A DNA stretch of 64,000 nucleotides, taken from contig NZ_JBIIAW010000002.1 of NCBI RefSeq assembly GCF_044239695.1, forward strand, positions 10,925 through 74,924. Reading direction: 5' to 3'. Numbering within the stretch: the stretch's first letter is position 1; every line of letters starts with the position of its first letter. The notes below the pieces were generated by a model. It did no database searches. It was not told where the DNA came from and saw only the letters and a program-made list of their open reading frames with translations. Source of the DNA: Pseudolysinimonas_A sp044239695. Lineage in GTDB: Bacteria; Actinomycetota; Actinomycetes; Actinomycetales; Microbacteriaceae. Positions 55,884 through 63,739 of this stretch are shown piece by piece. The position numbers and the translations under genes were made by a program.

Positions 55884-57917
55884 ATGCCCACTCCCAAGAA
55901 GGGCGCGTCCGCGCGCTCCACCACCGCCGGCGGCCCCAAGAAGGCCCGTTGGTCCACCGAACAGCGCGCCGCCCAGGGCAAGTCCCCGGTGCGCCCGCGC
56001 GGCACCGTCGCCCGGCCCGTCCGCGAGCGCCAGGCGGACTCCGCCGACCGCCGCGACAACGTCGAGCGCGGCCAGTCGACGCGTCCCAACTGGGAGCCGC
56101 GCGACAAGGCCCCCCGCTCCAACGATCGCTTCGGTGCGCCGCGTACCGACCGTGCGCCGCGCGAGGGTGGCTACCAGGGTCGCTCCGAGCGTCCGGCCCG
56201 CGAGGGTGGCTACCAGGGTCGCACCGAGCGCCCCGCCCGCGAGGGCTACGCGCCGCGCACCGAGCGTCCGGCCCGTGAGGGCGGCTACGCCCCGCGCACC
56301 GATCGTGCCCCCCGCGAAGGCGGATACCAGGGCCGCTCCGAGCGTCCGGCTCGCGAGGGCTACGCGCCCCGCACCGAGCGTCCGGCCCGTGAGGGCGGCT
56401 ACGCCCCGCGCACCGACCGCGCCCCGCGCGAAGGCGGCTACGCCCCGCGCGAGAACCGTGGCTACGCGCCGCGGGAAGACCGTGGTGGCTACGCGCCGCG
56501 CACCGAGCGTCCGGCCCGCGAGGGCTACGCACCCCGCACCGAGCGCCCGAGCTACGACCGCAGCGACCGCGCCCCGCGTCGCGAGTACACCCCCCGCGAA
56601 GGCGGCTACCAGCCGCGCAACCGCGAGGGCTACGAGCCGCGCGAGAACCGCGGCTTCGAGCGCGACCGCGATCAGCGTCCCGCCGTGCACCAGGAGGATG
56701 TCGTCCTCGCCCGCCTCGAGGCGAAGGCGGTCGACGCGACCGACATGACGAGCAGCGGATTCCTCGAGCTGGGTCTCGGCCAGAACCTGGTGCGTGCCCT
56801 CTCCGAGCTCGGCGCCGACAGCCCGTTCCCGATCCAGGCCGCGACGATCCCGTCGGTGCTCGAGGGTCGCGACGTGCTCGGCCGCGGCCGCACCGGCTCC
56901 GGCAAGACGATCGCTTTCGGCGCTCCGCTCGTCGAGCGTCTGCTGCAGGCCCAGAAGGGTTCCACCGAGCGTCGCAAGCCGGGGCGGGCGCCGCGCGCGC
57001 TCATCCTCGCGCCGACGCGCGAACTCGCCCTGCAGATCGACCGCACCGTGCAGCCGCTCGCGCAGAGCGTCGGCCTGTTCACGACGCAGGTCTACGGCGG
57101 CGTGCCGTATCAGCGTCAGGTCGGTGCGATCCAGCGCGGCGTCGACATCATCATCGGCACCCCGGGCCGCATCGGCGACCTCGTGTCGCAGGGCCGGCTC
57201 GACCTCTCGCAGGTCATGATCACGGTGCTCGACGAGGCCGACCACATGTGCGAGCTCGGATTCCTCGAGCCCGTGCGCGAGCTGCTCCAGCGCACCTCCG
57301 AGGGCGGGCAGAAGCTGCTCTACTCGGCCACGCTCGACTCGGGCGTCGCCTCGCTCGTCGAGGAGTTCCTCGTCGACCCGGCCGTCTACGAGATCTCCGG
57401 CGAAGACCAGGCCTCGTCCGACATCCGCCACGTGGCGTTCCTGCTCGAGCAGCGCGACAAGCAGGACGTGCTGATCGAGCTCGCGGGTGGCCCCGGCAAG
57501 AAGCTGGTCTTTGCCCGCACCCGGGCGTTCGCCGAGCAGCTCGCCGACCTCCTCGACGAGGCCGGCATCCGGGCCGAGTCGATCCACGGCGACCTCAACC
57601 AGTCGCGCCGCACGCGGGCCCTCGAGAAGTTCACGAGTGGCCGCGTCAGCGTCCTCGTCGCCACCGACGTCGCCGCCCGCGGCATCCACGTCGACGACAT
57701 CGAACTGGTCATCCAGGCCGACGCGCCCGACGAGTACAAGGCGTACCTGCACCGTGCCGGCCGCACCGGTCGCGCGGGCAAGACGGGCACCGTCGTGACC
57801 CTCGTGCCGCGCAACCGTCGCCGCAAGACCGAAGAGCTGCTCGCGCGCGCCGAGATCAGCCCCGAGTGGATCTCGGTGCGTCCGGGCGACCAGGCGATCG
57901 CCGACCTCGCCGGATAG
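55884..57917 (+). CDS. DEAD-box RNA helicase with N-terminal Arg/Gly/Tyr repeat tail
   Basis: Of 677 residues, about the first 270 are disordered. After a Lys/Arg-rich start come about 13 copies of units such as ERPAREGYAPRT, PREGGYQGRS and ENRGYAPRE. The helicase core follows with all motifs: Q motif before PFPIQAATIP, GRTGSGKT, PTRELALQ, TPGRIGDL, DEAD in VLDEADHM, YSATL, ATDVAARGI and HRAGRTGRAG. The protein ends soon after the core (DQAIADLAG), so the RNA-binding tail is at the N-terminus, opposite to the usual C-terminal extension of DeaD/RhlE types. It should unwind structured RNA and may form condensates. Confidence 0.93.
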   Translation: MPTPKKGASARSTTAGGPKKARWSTEQRAAQGKSPVRPRGTVARPVRERQADSADRRDNVERGQSTRPNWEPRDKAPRSNDRFGAPRTDRAPREGGYQGRSERPAREGGYQGRTERPAREGYAPRTERPAREGGYAPRTDRAPREGGYQGRSERPAREGYAPRTERPAREGGYAPRTDRAPREGGYAPRENRGYAPREDRGGYAPRTERPAREGYAPRTERPSYDRSDRAPRREYTPREGGYQPRNREGYEPRENRGFERDRDQRPAVHQEDVVLARLEAKAVDATDMTSSGFLELGLGQNLVRALSELGADSPFPIQAATIPSVLEGRDVLGRGRTGSGKTIAFGAPLVERLLQAQKGSTERRKPGRAPRALILAPTRELALQIDRTVQPLAQSVGLFTTQVYGGVPYQRQVGAIQRGVDIIIGTPGRIGDLVSQGRLDLSQVMITVLDEADHMCELGFLEPVRELLQRTSEGGQKLLYSATLDSGVASLVEEFLVDPAVYEISGEDQASSDIRHVAFLLEQRDKQDVLIELAGGPGKKLVFARTRAFAEQLADLLDEAGIRAESIHGDLNQSRRTRALEKFTSGRVSVLVATDVAARGIHVDDIELVIQADAPDEYKAYLHRAGRTGRAGKTGTVVTLVPRNRRRKTEELLARAEISPEWISVRPGDQAIADLAG

Positions 57918-57940
57918 TCGCACCCGCGTCGATTCGTGCC

Positions 57941-57974
57941 GAATGGCCCTTCCCGTTCTCGGGAGGGGCCATTC
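57941..57974. terminator. Bidirectional terminator hairpin
   Basis: A 14-base-pair stem with one G-T pair (GAATGGCCCTTCCC with GGGAGGGGCCATTC) and a 6-base loop lies between the convergent helicase and ATPase genes. T runs are absent, but position and stability support shared termination. Confidence 0.7.
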
Positions 57975-58003
57975 GCATGAATCGAGCCCCGCCGCGGGCC
58001 GAG

Positions 58004-59155
58004 TCAGCGCGCCGGCCAGCTCCACGGCGGCCCGTCGAGGCGGCCCTGCCCCTCCAGAACGGTCTCGCCGTCGCGCTTCTCGAGCCGGTGGACGGTCGCG
58101 CCCGCGGCCTCGAGCGCACCGACCAGCGCGGCCGAGTGCGAGACGACGACGAGCTGCGAGCGCTCGGCCGCCGTCACCAGCAGGGATGCCAGCGCCTCGA
58201 CGACTCCCGGATGCAGGCTCGTCTCCGGCTCGTTGAGCGCGAGGAAGGTGGCGGGTCGCGTGCTCAGCAGCGCGGCCGTCCAGATGAGGTAGCGGAGGGT
58301 GCCGTCGGAGAGCTCGGCCGCCTCGAGCGGACGCAGCAGCCCGGGCTGGTGCAGAAGCAGCGCGACGCGCCCGGCTCGATCTTCGACCGAGAACCGGCTG
58401 CCCGGGAGCGCGCGCGAGATGGCGGCGTCGAGGTCGCGGGCGTCACCCTGCTCGCGGATGGTCTGCAGCGCGGCGGCGAGATCCGATCCGTCGGAGGCGA
58501 GGATCGGCGCGCGGGTGCCGAGCGCCGTCTGGCGGGCGGGCGCCCCGGCATCCGTCCGCACGGCGTCGTAGAACCGCCAGTCGCGCAGGTCGGCCCGCAG
58601 CCCGATGATCTCGGGCGTCGCGTCGGGGTCGCCGAACTCGGAGAGCATGCTCTCCCACGGGGCGAGCTGCCGGCCGAGGGTGCGCCAGCCGTCGTCGCCG
58701 CGCACGCGTGCCGTCGGGCCGCGTCGATCGCTGAGCAGCGCCGCCGGGCGGAGCATCGGCCCGCTCCACACGGCTTCCGCTTTGATGACCGGGTCCTGCC
58801 CGAACATCGTCTGCGCGGGGGTGGACATCCCGAAGTCGATCGCATACCCGAAGCCGCCGGCATCCGCGGCGAACCCCAGCTTGAGGGCGACGGGCTTCGC
58901 GCGGCGCGTGCCCTGCACCGGTCCGGTCGTCGGAGAACCGGCCTCGGGCCCGGCCCACAGCGTCGACGACAGACCACCCTCACGCGCCAGCGCCGCGACC
59001 GCGCCGTCGCGTCCGGCCGCCGCGAGCAGGCGGAGCGACCGGTACAGCGACGACTTGCCGCTGCCGTTCGGCCCGGTCACGACGGTGAGCGGAGCGAGGG
59101 GCACGACGAGGGACCGGATCGACCGGTACCCCTCGACGGCGAGGGAGGTCAGCAT
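58004..59155 (-). CDS. AAA-family ATPase (RecF/OLD-like, AAA_21 type)
   Basis: This 383-residue SMC/ABC-type ATPase starts MLTSLAVEGYRSIRSLVVPL and has Walker A VTGPNGSGKSSL. A long middle part without coiled coil follows, then LSDGTLRYLIWTAALL (ABC-type signature), FLALNEPETSLHPGVVEAL (Walker B with D-loop) and VVVSHSAALVGAL (switch His). There is no TOPRIM domain, so it is not a full OLD nuclease. Such single-chain ATPases are linked with DNA repair or phage defence, but no partner nuclease is adjacent. TAGGCT six bases before the ATG marks a leaderless start. Confidence 0.85.
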   Translation of the reverse strand: MLTSLAVEGYRSIRSLVVPLAPLTVVTGPNGSGKSSLYRSLRLLAAAGRDGAVAALAREGGLSSTLWAGPEAGSPTTGPVQGTRRAKPVALKLGFAADAGGFGYAIDFGMSTPAQTMFGQDPVIKAEAVWSGPMLRPAALLSDRRGPTARVRGDDGWRTLGRQLAPWESMLSEFGDPDATPEIIGLRADLRDWRFYDAVRTDAGAPARQTALGTRAPILASDGSDLAAALQTIREQGDARDLDAAISRALPGSRFSVEDRAGRVALLLHQPGLLRPLEAAELSDGTLRYLIWTAALLSTRPATFLALNEPETSLHPGVVEALASLLVTAAERSQLVVVSHSAALVGALEAAGATVHRLEKRDGETVLEGQGRLDGPPWSWPAR

Positions 59156-59161
59156 CCGGTC

Positions 59162-59167
59162 AGCCTA
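59162..59167 (-). promoter_or_regulatory. -10 box (TAGGCT) of the AAA ATPase gene
   Basis: Leftward TAGGCT plus six bases reaches the ATG at 59155, the third instance of this exact hexamer and spacing. Confidence 0.55.
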
Positions 59168-59218
59168 CGAAGCGCGGCTGACGTGGTATCGACGAGCCCG
59201 AGACTGCGACCAAACAGG

Positions 59219-59521
59219 TCAGGAGACCTGGACTTCCTTCCAGAAGGCCACGTAGTTGGAGAAGTCCTTGCCGACCCGCTCGATGCCGGTCGGGTAGGGC
59301 GTCGGGTACGACCACGCGCGGTCGGGCAGCGCCTGCCCGTCGACGGTGACGGTGAAGTACTGGCACTCGCCCTTCCACGGGCAGGTGTACGGCGTCGGCG
59401 AGGTGGTGAGGAACCCCTCCTTGAGCGACGACGGCGGGAAGTACGAGTTGCCTTCGATGTGGATGATCTCGGAGTCGGGCGCCTCGGCGATGACGGTGCC
59501 GTTCACGGTTGCAGTAGCCAT
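59219..59521 (-). CDS. DUF427 domain protein
   Basis: The 100-residue protein begins MATATVNGTVIAEAPDSEII and contains YFPPSSLKEGFL, TPYTCPWKGECQYFTVTV and AWSYPTPYP, the hallmark order of DUF427 (CPWKG around the conserved Cys-Trp-Lys). A strong AGGAGG ribosome site precedes it. The family is widespread and of unknown biochemical function, with a small beta-rich fold. It lies divergent from a flavodoxin-fold protein. Confidence 0.92.
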   Translation of the reverse strand: MATATVNGTVIAEAPDSEIIHIEGNSYFPPSSLKEGFLTTSPTPYTCPWKGECQYFTVTVDGQALPDRAWSYPTPYPTGIERVGKDFSNYVAFWKEVQVS

Positions 59522-59583
59522 ACGGGGTCAAACCTCCTGTCAAGCCTCAGCATTCCGCGCGCACCTTCGGGTTGGGTGAATGG

Positions 59584-60285
59584 ATGCCGACTTACGACGA
59601 CCTCACGGCCCTCTACGTCAACTGCACCCTCACGCGCAGCCCCGGGCAGAGCCACACCCAGGGGCTGATGGATCGCAGCATGGCGCTGATGGCCGAGCAG
59701 GGGGCGAAGGTCGACACCCTCCGCTTCGTCGACTACGACGTGGCCGACGGCGTCTTCCCCGACATGCGCGAGCACGGCTGGACGGAGGATGCCTGGCCCG
59801 AGGTGATCTGGCCGAAGGTGCGGGACGCCGACATCCTGGTCGTCGGGGCTCCGCTCTGGCTCGGCGAGCCGTCGTCGATCTCGCGCCGGTTCGTCGAGCG
59901 TCTCTACGCGATGAGCGATCAGACCAACGACACAGGTCAGTACGTGTTCTACGGGAAGGTCGCGGGAACGGTCACGACCGGCAACGAGGACGGCGTCAAG
60001 AACTCCGGCAAGCACCTGCTCTACGCGTTCCAGCACCTCGGCTACACGATCCCGCCGGCCGCCGAGACGGGGTGGATCGGCCCGATCGGTCCGGGGCCGT
60101 CGTACCTCGACGAGGGCTCGGGCGGACCCGAGAGTGACTACACGAACAAGACGATGACGTTCATGACCTGGAATCTCCTGCATCTCGCGCGGATTCTGAA
60201 GGATGCGGGCGGCATCCCGGCCGTTGGCAATGTCCCCGGCGAGTGGGAGTCTGATCCCGGCAACGCCAATCCGGAATACCGCTGA
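59584..60285 (+). CDS. Flavodoxin-fold NAD(P)H:FMN oxidoreductase family protein
   Basis: The 233-residue protein (start ATG 59584; a TTG four codons earlier is possible) has the flavodoxin-like pattern: LYVNCTLTRSPGQSHTQGL for the FMN phosphate region, ADILVVGAPLWLGEPSSISRRFVERL, and GKVAGTVTTGNEDGVKNSGKHLLYAFQHLGY. This is the NADPH-dependent FMN reductase/WrbA-like layout. It probably reduces quinones, azo compounds or free flavin. It precedes the ABC transporter genes by 36 bases, with GGGGAAGG in the gap, so co-transcription is possible but functionally unclear. Confidence 0.85.
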   Translation: MPTYDDLTALYVNCTLTRSPGQSHTQGLMDRSMALMAEQGAKVDTLRFVDYDVADGVFPDMREHGWTEDAWPEVIWPKVRDADILVVGAPLWLGEPSSISRRFVERLYAMSDQTNDTGQYVFYGKVAGTVTTGNEDGVKNSGKHLLYAFQHLGYTIPPAAETGWIGPIGPGPSYLDEGSGGPESDYTNKTMTFMTWNLLHLARILKDAGGIPAVGNVPGEWESDPGNANPEYR

Positions 60286-60321
60286 GCGACGAATCGTTCC
60301 GGAAGAGGGGAAGGAGCCCGA

Positions 60322-61221
60322 ATGATCGAGTTCCGCAACGTCTCGAAGCGCTTCGGCGACCAGGTCGCCGTCGAGGACTTCAGCCTCGTGATACCCGCCC
60401 GCCAGGTGACGGTGCTCGTCGGCTCGAGCGGCTCGGGCAAGACGACCCTCCTGCGCATGATCAACCGCATGGTCGACCCGACCTCCGGCACGGTGCTCAT
60501 CGACGACGAAGACGTCCAGGCCGTCGCCCCGGTCGCCCTGCGCCGACGCATCGGCTATGTCATGCAGAGCTCAGGACTCCTGCCGCACCGCCGGGTCATC
60601 GACAACATCGCGACCGTCCCGCGACTCACCGGTGTGCCGAAAGAGAAGGCGCGCGCCCGCGCGCTGGAACTGATGGATGTCGTCGGCCTCGACCGAGCGT
60701 TCGCCCGACGCTTCCCCTCCGAGCTCTCCGGTGGGCAGCAGCAGCGCGTCGGGGTGGCGCGGGCGCTCGCCGTCGGCCCCAACATCCTCTTGATGGACGA
60801 GCCGTTCGGCGCCGTCGACCCGATCGTGCGCGCCGACCTCCAGCAGGAGGTGCTGCGCATTCAAGCCGAGACCGAGACGACGATCGTGTTCGTCACGCAC
60901 GACATCGACGAGGCGTTCCTGCTCGGCGATCAGGTCGTGATCCTGGCGCAGGGCGGGCGCATCGTGCAGCAGGGCACCCCGGAAGAGATCCTCGCCGATC
61001 CCGCCGACGACTTCGTCGCGTCGTTCGTCGGTAGCGACCGCGGCAAGCGCCGGCTCACCGTCAGCACGCGCGCCGGGCAGGGCGACGACCGCGTGCTCGT
61101 GGATGCCGGCGGCTACCCCGTCGGCGTCATCGCGGCACCCGACGGCAAGCTCGCGATCGGCAACGCGAGCCCGAAGTCGCGGAGTATCTCGAACAAGACG
61201 GATCAGGCCGGGGACGCCTGA
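60322..61221 (+). CDS. Glycine betaine/osmoprotectant-type ABC transporter, ATP-binding protein
   Basis: The 299-residue ATPase has Walker A GSSGSGKTT, Q-loop VMQSSGLLPHR, signature ELSGGQQQRVGVARAL, Walker B ILLMDEPFGAVDPI and switch VTHDIDEA. The phrase MIEFRNVSKRFGDQVAVEDF is typical of the OpuCA/OsmV group. A C-terminal extension of about 60 residues replaces tandem CBS domains found in OpuCA, so CBS-type ionic-strength sensing may be missing. It opens a four-gene operon with overlapping junctions. Confidence 0.93.
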   Translation: MIEFRNVSKRFGDQVAVEDFSLVIPARQVTVLVGSSGSGKTTLLRMINRMVDPTSGTVLIDDEDVQAVAPVALRRRIGYVMQSSGLLPHRRVIDNIATVPRLTGVPKEKARARALELMDVVGLDRAFARRFPSELSGGQQQRVGVARALAVGPNILLMDEPFGAVDPIVRADLQQEVLRIQAETETTIVFVTHDIDEAFLLGDQVVILAQGGRIVQQGTPEEILADPADDFVASFVGSDRGKRRLTVSTRAGQGDDRVLVDAGGYPVGVIAAPDGKLAIGNASPKSRSISNKTDQAGDA

Positions 61222-61898
61222 TGGCCTGGCTGTGGAACAACCTGGACCTGGTGCTGGGGCTGACGCTGGATCACATCCGGCTGAGCGCCATCCCGATCCT
61301 CCTCGGTTTCGCAGCCTCCCTCCCGCTCGGCTGGGCGGCGACCCGCGTACGCTGGCTCCGCGGCATCCTGCTCACCGTCTTCAACGTCGTCTACACGATC
61401 CCGGCGCTCGCCCTCTTCGTCGTGCTGCCCGGCCTCCTCGGCACGAAGGTGCTCGACGAGATCAACGTGCTCGTCGCGATGACCCTCTACGCGACGGCGA
61501 TGATGCTGCGCGGCACGCTCGACGCGTTCGGCAGCGTCTCGCCTGACGTGCTCCAGTCGGCGACGGCGCAGGGCTACTCGTCGACATCGCGGTTCTGGAC
61601 GGTGCAGTTGCCGCTCGCCGGGCCGGTGCTGCTCGCCAACCTCCGCGTCGTCTCGGTCAGCACGGTGTCGCTGCTGAGCGTCGCGGCCCTCGTCGGCTCG
61701 GGCGGGCTCGGGCGGCTCTTCACCGCGGGCTATGCGCGGTCGTTCATCGACGAGATCGTCGTCGGGATCGTGTTCATCATGTTGCTCGCCCTGGCCTTCG
61801 ACGCGTTGCTCGTGCTCGCCGGGCGCGTGCTCCTCCCCTGGTCGGCGCGCGCGAAGGCGCCCACCCGCATCCCGTTCATGAAGGGCGGAGCGGCGTGA
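61221..61898 (+). CDS. Osmoprotectant-type ABC transporter permease 1
   Basis: The 225-residue protein has about six helices and the permease coupling (EAA-like) loop ATAQGYSSTSRFWTVQLPLAGPVL. MAWLWNNLDLVLGLTLDHIRLSAIPI is the usual OpuCB-type start. Its ATG uses the last base of the ATPase stop (TGATG), and its stop overlaps the next GTG. It would form the membrane channel with the second permease. Confidence 0.93.
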   Translation: MAWLWNNLDLVLGLTLDHIRLSAIPILLGFAASLPLGWAATRVRWLRGILLTVFNVVYTIPALALFVVLPGLLGTKVLDEINVLVAMTLYATAMMLRGTLDAFGSVSPDVLQSATAQGYSSTSRFWTVQLPLAGPVLLANLRVVSVSTVSLLSVAALVGSGGLGRLFTAGYARSFIDEIVVGIVFIMLLALAFDALLVLAGRVLLPWSARAKAPTRIPFMKGGAA

Positions 61899-62695
61899 AC
61901 TTCGTCCTCGACGCGATCGCGTTCATCCTCGACCCGGCCCACTGGTCCGGGCAGACCGGCATCGGCGCCCGGCTCAGCCAGCACCTGTTCATCACGTTCG
62001 TGAGCGTGCTGGTCGCGGCGGCGATCGCCGTGCCGCTCGGCCTGTTGATCGGCCACACCGGCCGCGCGCGCGGGGCGGTCATCGGCGTGACCGGTGCGGC
62101 CCGGGCGCTGCCGACCTTCGGCGTGATGACCCTCTTCGTGCTCATCGGCATCCAGTTCGGCGCCGGGCTGAGTCTCACCCCGGTCATCGTGGTGCTCGTC
62201 GTGCTCGCCATCCCGCCCCTGCTCGCCGGGGCCTACTCGGGCATCGAAGCGGTCGACCGGCAGACCGTCGACGCGGCTCGCGCGCAGGGCATGACCGAGT
62301 GGCAGATCCTCAGCCGGGTCGAGCTGCCGCTCGCCCTCCCGTTGCTCGTCGGCGGACTGCGCGCGGCGACGCTCCAGGTCGTCGCGACCGCGACGATCGC
62401 GGCCTACGTCGCCCAGGGCGGCCTCGGCCGCTACCTCATCGAGGGGATCCAGACCCGCGACTACCTGCGGGCCGTCGTCGGCGCCGTGCTGGTCGCGGCG
62501 CTCGCCCTCCTCCTCGACGGGCTGCTCGCAGCCCTCCAGAAACTCGCCGTGCCGCGTGGGGTGTCCCGCGGTCGGACGCAGAAGCGCGTCTCGCGCACCA
62601 AGAGCCCTGCACCTCGGGGAAGCACCACCGGCAGTACAGCGACGCGTTCAACCGGAACGCTCGATGCCACCCGGACACCCGTCACGGAAGGATGA
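61895..62695 (+). CDS. Osmoprotectant-type ABC transporter permease 2
   Basis: This 266-residue permease (GTG overlapping the previous stop) has about six helices, the ARAQGMTEWQILSRVELPLALPLLVGGL coupling loop and AYVAQGGLGRYLIEGIQ near the end. Residues after about 218 form a basic, Ser/Thr-rich cytoplasmic tail (RGRTQKRVSRTKSP, then GSTTGSTATRSTGTL). That tail is not part of the transport core and is unusual for the family. It pairs with permease 1. Confidence 0.92.
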   Translation: MNFVLDAIAFILDPAHWSGQTGIGARLSQHLFITFVSVLVAAAIAVPLGLLIGHTGRARGAVIGVTGAARALPTFGVMTLFVLIGIQFGAGLSLTPVIVVLVVLAIPPLLAGAYSGIEAVDRQTVDAARAQGMTEWQILSRVELPLALPLLVGGLRAATLQVVATATIAAYVAQGGLGRYLIEGIQTRDYLRAVVGAVLVAALALLLDGLLAALQKLAVPRGVSRGRTQKRVSRTKSPAPRGSTTGSTATRSTGTLDATRTPVTEG

Positions 62696-62699
62696 ACTG

Positions 62700-63623
62700 A
62701 TGTTCGCAAGCACCATCAAGCGCGCGGGAGTCGGCGTCGTGGCGCTCGGCCTCACCGTCGCGCTCGCGTCGTGCACCTCGGGCGACCCGCTCGCCGAGGA
62801 GAGCGGCGACACCGGCGGCGGCACGATCACGATCGGCAACCAGAACTTCGGCGAGAGCGAGATCCTCGCGCAGATCTACGGCCAGGTGCTCGCCGCCAAC
62901 GGCTACGACGTCGCCTACGAGCCCGGCATCGGGTCGCGCGAGACCTTCATCCTGGCTCTCCAGGACGGGTCGATCGACCTCATCCCGGACTACGCCGGCA
63001 ACGCGCTCATCTACGCGAACCCCGACGCGGAGGAGACCTCGGCGGAAGACGTCGAGGCCGCCCTGCCCGCGGCGCTCGAGTCGCTGGGGCTGGCCGTGAC
63101 CGCCGCCGCTCCCGGTGAGGACTCGGACGCACTCGTCGTGACCCCGGAGTACGCCGAGGCGAACGACCTGACCACGATCGGCGACCTCGCCCCGCTGGCC
63201 TCGAGCATCACGCTCGGCGCCAACACCGAGTTCGAGCCCCGCTGGCGCGACGGCCTCGCCGAGACCTACGGGTTCGAGGGCTGGGCGTTCAAGGCGATCG
63301 ACGACTACGGCGGACCGGGAACCCTCGCCGACCTGCTGGCCGGCAACATCCAGGTCGCCGACATCTACACGACGACCCCGTCGATCGCGCAGAACGACCT
63401 CGTCGTGCTCGAGGACGACCTGGACCTGTTCGCGGCGCAGAACATCATCCCGCTGCTGAACGCCGACGTGCTGACGCCGGAGATCCAGGAGCTGCTCGAC
63501 GAGGTCTCGGCGCTCATCACGACCGACGTGCTGCTCGACCTCAACGCGCAGTTCGCCGGTGACGACAAGCCGTCCGCGGCCGACGTCGCCGAGGCGTGGC
63601 TCACCGAGCAGGGTCTGCTCTAA
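62700..63623 (+). CDS. Osmoprotectant-type ABC transporter, substrate-binding lipoprotein
   Basis: The ATG at 62700, four bases after the permease stop, gives 307 residues. A lipoprotein signal ends in LASC (VALASCTSGDP). The mature part follows the OpuAC/OpuCC layout: GTITIGNQNFGESEILAQIYGQVL, IDLIPDYAGNAL, NTEFEPRWRDGL, VADIYTTTPSIAQNDLVVLEDD and the final VAEAWLTEQGLL. It would bind glycine betaine, choline, carnitine or a related quaternary amine outside the membrane. The exact ligand cannot be read from sequence. Confidence 0.93.
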   Translation: MFASTIKRAGVGVVALGLTVALASCTSGDPLAEESGDTGGGTITIGNQNFGESEILAQIYGQVLAANGYDVAYEPGIGSRETFILALQDGSIDLIPDYAGNALIYANPDAEETSAEDVEAALPAALESLGLAVTAAAPGEDSDALVVTPEYAEANDLTTIGDLAPLASSITLGANTEFEPRWRDGLAETYGFEGWAFKAIDDYGGPGTLADLLAGNIQVADIYTTTPSIAQNDLVVLEDDLDLFAAQNIIPLLNADVLTPEIQELLDEVSALITTDVLLDLNAQFAGDDKPSAADVAEAWLTEQGLL

Positions 63624-63632
63624 GCACCACCC

Positions 63633-63733
63633 CCCGCGGGTTGAGTGCCCGGCGTAGCCGGGTGTATCGAAACCCACCCCGAGTCACTCGTGGGTGGGTT
63701 TCGATACACCGCTGCGAGCACTCAACCCGCGGG
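63633..63733. repeat. Nested palindromic repeat element
   Basis: Outer arms of 16 bases (63633-63648 CCCGCGGGTTGAGTGC; 63718-63733 its reverse complement) enclose inner arms of 19 bases (63661-63679 and 63692-63710, starting GGTGTATCGAAACCC). It fills the gap between the convergent ABC operon and EamA gene. From memory, similar TTTCGATAC and CTCAACCCGCGGG palindromes are dispersed through Microbacteriaceae genomes. It may double as a terminator. Confidence 0.8.
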
Positions 63734-63739
63734 TGTGCG

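Noticed and set aside
56150..56600. Regular DNA repeats resembling a CRISPR array
   Set aside because: The repeats are in frame, of variable spacing, and encode the Arg/Gly/Tyr tail of the helicase. There are no unique spacers and no cas genes.
58004..59155. AAA ATPase as part of a two-gene phage defence system
   Set aside because: Neighbours are a DUF427 protein and a helicase on other transcripts. There is no adjacent nuclease or TOPRIM gene.
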